Assembly: GCF_938045405.1 (NCBI RefSeq)
Contig: NZ_CALIMW010000216.1
Span: 1 to 8,575 of the forward strand
Origin: an uncultured Campylobacter sp.
Lineage (GTDB): Bacteria > Campylobacterota > Campylobacteria > Campylobacterales > Campylobacteraceae
DNA: 8,575 bases
Direction of reading: 5' to 3'
Below the pieces are notes generated by a model, which saw nothing but the letters and a program-made list of their open reading frames with translations, had not been told where the DNA came from and did no database searches. Below are positions 6,008 to 8,575 of the stretch, piece by piece. How positions within the stretch are numbered: the stretch's first letter is position 1; each line of letters begins with the position of its first letter. A program made the position numbers and the translations under genes.

Positions 6008-6240
6008 GCTAAAATACGGCGTCGTCGGGGCGTAAATATAAAATTTAGACTTGAAATTTATAAACGGCTGCGGAGATAAAATTTCATAAAATTTTATCGC
6101 GGTTAAAACATACGGCGTCGCGGTACGGCGCAAATTTAGTTTGAAATTTGCAGCACCTTCGCGCTAGAAGGAATTTAACGCTACAAAGTCGGCTCTATGC
6201 TTACGCTAACGGTGCGCAAATTTTGATTTGAAATTACGCC
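6008..6240. repeat. Degenerate direct repeats with about 90-nt spacing
   Basis: TTGAAATT recurs at 6051, 6141 and 6228, each preceded by (A/C)AAATTT at 6041, 6131 and 6217. TACGGCGTCG occurs at 6015 and 6111. Steps are thus 96, 90 and 87 nt, so there have been small indels, unlike in the rsmD array. Similarity between units is patchy and could partly reflect the frequency of AAATTT words. Confidence 0.4.
6075..6098. repeat. Perfect inverted repeat, 10-bp stem
   Basis: GATAAAATTT, loop CATA, then AAATTTTATC form a perfect 10-bp stem with a 4-nt loop. The stem is nearly all A-T and no T-run follows on either strand, so it is a poor terminator. It may simply arise from two adjacent AAATTT palindromes. 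Confidence 0.5.
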
Positions 6241-6308
6241 CTTGTTTTGGCGCCGTGTTTCGCCGCTATAAAATTTCATGCGATTTTGCGGAGACCGAGT
6301 CCGCGCGG

Positions 6309-6361
6309 AATTCTACGTAAAATTTTAAAATTTAGCGGTCGATTCTGCGTAGAATTTTACG
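6309..6361 (-). repeat. Inverted repeats just downstream of the alpha/beta hydrolase gene
   Basis: AATTCTACG (6309-6317) pairs with CGTAGAATT (6348-6356), and alternatively CGTAAAATT (6316-6324) with AATTTTACG (6353-6361). The two pairings exclude each other. They lie 16-68 nt after the stop of the hydrolase gene, where transcript-end structure would be expected, but there is no GC-rich stem followed by U residues. A mRNA-end or attenuating role is possible but weakly supported. Confidence 0.35.
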
Positions 6362-6376
6362 CCGAACCCCGCTAGA

Positions 6377-7423
6377 TTAGCGTAGCCTCTCTTTTAAAAT
6401 TTTCCAAATCCCAGGCATTGCCAGCAGTCCGTTGTGCGGCGCGGCGGCTATTTCATAAAATAGATCGCCCGCTTTAAGAAACCCCGCAAGATCGCGGCAG
6501 TGCTGCACCGGTATCAGCTCGTCGGCAGCTCCGTGGATGAGCGTGATCTGAGTGCCGCGTGCCGCGTGCAAAAATTCCGCGGTCGGAATCTTGTAGCGGA
6601 TCAAAAATTTCGGCACGAAGGGGATTTTTTCGTGCGCGAGCCGCTCGAAGCTAAAATATGGCGCGAGCAAGATCAGCCGCGCCGCATCCCACTTCGCAGC
6701 CTGCTGTGCCGCGATGCCGCTTCCGATCGAGTAGCCGATCATCGCGAGCTTTCTTGGCGGATGCTGCGCTAAAACGTAGCGGCTCATCGCATCCGCACTC
6801 GCAAAAAGCTGCTGCTGCGATGAAATTTTGCCGTCCGATTTGCCGTAGCCCGGGTAATCGAAAATATAAAAATCATATCCCAAAGCCGCAAAATCCGCGC
6901 CGTATGCGCCCCAGCCGCTTACGTCGCCGAAGTTGCCGTGAAAGAACAAAATCGCGCCTTTAGGCTCTGCCGCGCTAAATTTTAGCCCGTTTATCGATCT
7001 GCCCTCAAACGGAATATTGATCTCTTGAAATTTTATCACAGCGGCTTTTGCGTTATTGCCCGCATCGCCGTTTACTGCGGCGTTTTCGCCAATATGCTCG
7101 GCGCTAGTTTGAGCGTTTTTGTTTTTGATCTCGCCCGCTACGGCGCCGTTTTCCTTTACGCCGCCAATCGCCGAAGCGCCTTCGTCTGCAGCGCCGTTTG
7201 TCGCCGCGCCATTTTGCGTAGCGGACATCGATGCCTCTAAATGCTCGCCGTTCTCTGGCGCATTCACAAGTCCAGTAAATTCGGAATTTTCAAAGCTAAA
7301 TTTGAAGTTTTTATCTAGCGGCTCGCCCAAAAATATCAGCCGCTCCTGAAAGATATAAAGTGCTACCGCGATCGCCGCATAAAGGCACGCCGCGATAACG
7401 CACAATCTAAGTAAAACCCTCAT
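6377..7423 (-). CDS. Membrane-anchored alpha/beta hydrolase (ABHD13/Bem46-like) with insertion
   Basis: A predicted serine hydrolase of 348 residues. Residues 1-25 form one hydrophobic N-terminal segment followed by FQERLIFLG, typical of this group, so it is probably tethered in the inner membrane with the catalytic domain in the periplasm. Catalytic features: FHGNFGD (161-167) for the oxyanion hole, GYSIGSG (230-236) with nucleophile Ser232, Asp301 in HGAADELIP and His330 in APHNG. The triad is complete. The substrate is unknown; relatives are esterases, lipases or peptidases. Residues about 50-131 are an Ala/Asn/Gly-rich low-complexity insert between anchor and domain. The ATG at 7423 has AAAGGA (7429-7434) 5 nt upstream. 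It lies 67 nt after the Nudix gene on the same strand and could share its transcript. Confidence 0.87.
   Translation of the reverse strand: MRVLLRLCVIAACLYAAIAVALYIFQERLIFLGEPLDKNFKFSFENSEFTGLVNAPENGEHLEASMSATQNGAATNGAADEGASAIGGVKENGAVAGEIKNKNAQTSAEHIGENAAVNGDAGNNAKAAVIKFQEINIPFEGRSINGLKFSAAEPKGAILFFHGNFGDVSGWGAYGADFAALGYDFYIFDYPGYGKSDGKISSQQQLFASADAMSRYVLAQHPPRKLAMIGYSIGSGIAAQQAAKWDAARLILLAPYFSFERLAHEKIPFVPKFLIRYKIPTAEFLHAARGTQITLIHGAADELIPVQHCRDLAGFLKAGDLFYEIAAAPHNGLLAMPGIWKILKERLR
7031..7276 (-). repeat. Low-complexity insertion in the hydrolase gene, about 82 codons
   Basis: Residues about 50-131 are mostly Ala, Asn, Gly and Glu, with NGA/NGD/NAA peptides repeated (QNGA, TNGAADEG, KENGAVAG, GENAAVNG). 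The segment lies between the membrane anchor and the first strand of the hydrolase fold (FQEINIPFEG), so it could act as a flexible stalk. The 13-mer GCGCCATTTTGCG at 7206-7218 is also in the rsmD insertion at 2003-2015, same strand and frame, encoding QNGA in both. Confidence 0.7.
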
Positions 7424-7490
7424 CGCCGTCCTTTAAATTTAAAACAGGGGCGCAAAAACGCGCAGCGGCACGCGAAATTCCATCTCGCCG

Positions 7491-8078
7491 CTAAACTTTA
7501 AACTCGCTCAAAAACCACTGAAATGCCAGGATCAGCCCCGGCGCGCGCACGATCTTTTCGTCGAACATAAACTCTCGCGCCTTGGCTGCAGGCAGGTAGA
7601 AAAGCTCGATATTCTCGCCGTCCACGCCGCCGCCGGCTCCTAGCTTCATAGATTCGTCGATACGTGCGAAGTATAAAATTTGACGGTTCGCCGCAAAGCC
7701 CAGGGCGCTGTAGTAGCTCGTGATAAATTTCAGATCCTTCACGGCATAGCCAGTCTCTTCGAGCACCTCTTCGATCGCCGTTTGCTCCTCGCTGATACCC
7801 TTGTCCAAAATGCCTGCGCAAAGCTCATAGGTGTAGCCCTTCTCAGGCGAGTTGATTAAGCCTTCCTCTTGATAAAACCACACGCTGGGGCGAAACTGCT
7901 TGACGAGCAAAAGCGCGTCGCGCTGCGTATGATAAAGCAAAATCGAGACGCTATCGTGCACCTTGACGCAGTCCCACGCGCGCGCTACGCCGTCCATTTC
8001 AAAATTTAAGCGAAAGGGTTTAACAAAATTGGAGCTTTTAAGCTCGGAAATTTTAAAATTTTTTATAGAAGTATCCAC
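7491..8078 (-). CDS. Nudix hydrolase, NUDT14 / nucleotide-sugar or ADP-ribose pyrophosphatase type
   Basis: Nudix enzymes of this type split nucleoside diphosphates linked to another group, such as UDP-glucose or ADP-ribose, in the cytoplasm with Mg2+. The 195-residue protein has HDSVSILLYH (41-50), the lead-in ELCAGILDKG (85-94) and a Nudix box at 89-111. The metal-binding Glu104, Glu107 and Glu108 are kept, but the canonical first Glu is Ile95 and the Arg is Glu103; NUDT14-like proteins also depart from the strict box here. SYYSALGFAANRQILYFARI (121-140) matches the NUDT14-like segment after the box. The start is GTG at 8078, supported by an upstream AGGA; it overlaps the mgtE stop by 16 nt, so the two are probably co-expressed. 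The exact substrate cannot be read from the sequence. Confidence 0.87.
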   Translation of the reverse strand: MDTSIKNFKISELKSSNFVKPFRLNFEMDGVARAWDCVKVHDSVSILLYHTQRDALLLVKQFRPSVWFYQEEGLINSPEKGYTYELCAGILDKGISEEQTAIEEVLEETGYAVKDLKFITSYYSALGFAANRQILYFARIDESMKLGAGGGVDGENIELFYLPAAKAREFMFDEKIVRAPGLILAFQWFLSEFKV

Positions 8079-8575
8079 GTCGCAAGTCCTAAAAAGCTGA
8101 AAAATCCCACGATGTCCGTAACTGTGGTGAGCAGCACGGAGCTGCCGACGGCGGGGTCGATATTTAATTTTTTAAGCGTGATCGGAATGACGGCGCCGAA
8201 AAGCCCGGCAAGCGTTAAATTTAGCACCATCGACATCGCAATCACCAGCCCCAAAAGCTTAATGCCGAACCAAAAATACGCCACAAACCCCATTAGCGTA
8301 GCAAAAATGAGACCATTTATAAAAGCGATCGTGATCTCGCGAAAGAGAACCTGCTTTTTGTCTTTAAACGCTATCTCGCCCAGGGCTAGGCGGCGCACGG
8401 TTACGGTAAGCGCCTGCGTGCCGGTGTTGCCGCCCATGGAGGCGACTATCGGCATAAGCACGGCGAGCGCGACCAGTTTTTCGATAGTGGCGTCGAAAAG
8501 CCCGATGATCGTGGAGCTTACGATCGCCGTGCATAAATTTACCGCTAGCCACACAGCGCGCGCGCGTCCCGCCTT
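8063..8575 (-). CDS. mgtE: Magnesium transporter MgtE, C-terminal part (cut by window edge)
   Basis: The visible 170 residues are the membrane domain of MgtE, the Mg2+ channel gated by its cytoplasmic N-terminal and CBS domains, which lie beyond the right edge. The frame stays open to base 8575 (KAGRARAVWLAVNL...), so a GTG at 8554 is internal, not the start. Signatures: LMPIVASMGGNTGTQALTV with the conserved GGNxGTQ, the following VRRLALGEI, and the C-terminal DPAVGSSVLLTTVTDIVG, whose Asp (16 residues before the end) matches the conserved pore Asp of the family. About five membrane helices are expected in the full domain. The stop at 8063 overlaps the start of the Nudix gene by 16 nt. No insertion is seen. 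Confidence 0.93.
   Translation of the reverse strand, partial: KAGRARAVWLAVNLCTAIVSSTIIGLFDATIEKLVALAVLMPIVASMGGNTGTQALTVTVRRLALGEIAFKDKKQVLFREITIAFINGLIFATLMGFVAYFWFGIKLLGLVIAMSMVLNLTLAGLFGAVIPITLKKLNIDPAVGSSVLLTTVTDIVGFFSFLGLATWILL
8087..8090 (-). promoter_or_regulatory. Ribosome binding site supporting the GTG start of the Nudix gene
   Basis: AGGA on the minus strand sits 8 nt before the GTG at 8078, inside the end of mgtE. No ATG is available near the expected N-terminus, so this site decides the start. Confidence 0.55.

Larger units (their letters stand above)
5825..6376. other. 552-nt region without a convincing gene, dense in AAATTT words
   Basis: By my count 14 AAATTT hexamers lie here, set between GC-rich pieces such as CGGCG; about 0.13 would be expected in this length of random equal-base DNA. 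The region separates the alpha/beta hydrolase stop from the TRIC start. The right part contains inverted repeats just after the hydrolase stop, the middle contains imperfect direct repeats of about 90 nt, and the left edge the probable operon promoter. A 32-codon minus-strand ORF (6181-6279) starts MKFYSGETRR, but it has no ribosome binding site and looks accidental. No RNA gene was recognised. Confidence 0.65.

Noticed and set aside
7440..7475. GC-rich stem with a T-run between the Nudix and hydrolase genes as a terminator
   Set aside because: The GCGC stem is only about 4 bp and the Ts are in the loop, not after the stem.
7498..7821. 107-codon minus-strand ORF inside the Nudix gene
   Set aside because: It is an alternative frame of a clearly conserved gene, Arg/Gly-rich as expected of a shifted frame in GC-rich DNA.

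Overview
The window looks like chromosomal DNA of a mid-GC Campylobacterota species, most likely an oral-type Campylobacter (C. gracilis / C. rectus / C. showae group). This is an inference from the protein types, the many GCG/CGC codons in the reading frames, and AT-palindromic words (AAATTT, ATAAAATTTCAT) scattered through GC-rich DNA. All convincing genes lie on the minus strand, so transcription runs right to left. No tRNA, rRNA, CRISPR array, insertion sequence or phage gene was recognised.

Right block (about 8575 to 6377): the C-terminal membrane domain of the Mg2+ transporter MgtE, cut by the window edge; a NUDT14-like Nudix hydrolase whose start overlaps the mgtE stop; and, after 67 nt, a membrane-anchored alpha/beta hydrolase. 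A 552-nt stretch without a convincing gene follows (5825-6376), dense in AAATTT words and imperfect repeats. It should also hold the promoter of the next operon.

Left block (5824 to 323): six tightly packed genes that look like one translationally coupled operon. In order of transcription they are a TRIC/UPF0126 membrane protein, argD (acetylornithine aminotransferase), a MidA/NDUFAF7-type methyltransferase, a 110-residue protein of unknown function, rsmD (16S rRNA methyltransferase) and a TIGR02757/DUF2400 protein. Every junction overlaps by 1, 4 or 8 nt. The functions are mixed (membrane transport, arginine synthesis, protein and rRNA methylation), so the link is probably co-expression rather than one pathway. 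Positions 1-322 hold no convincing gene, only AAATTT-type words and one weak small ORF.

The most unusual signal is a set of in-frame low-complexity insertions in three otherwise ordinary enzymes. RsmD is 506 residues instead of under 200, because about 315 Asn/Ser/Gly/Ala/Glu-rich residues sit between its S-adenosylmethionine-binding half and its DPPF catalytic motif. Part of that insert is a tandem array with an exact 90-nt (30-residue) period. The alpha/beta hydrolase has an Ala/Asn/Gly-rich insert of about 80 residues just after its membrane anchor. The MidA-like enzyme has a shorter insert built around a 60-nt duplication. ArgD, the TRIC protein, the Nudix enzyme and the visible part of MgtE show none. 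The catalytic motifs on both sides are kept and the frame stays open, so this looks like recurrent expansion of loops in core enzymes rather than gene decay. I see no new defence or mobile system here; the loop expansion and the short-word repeats are the features to follow up.
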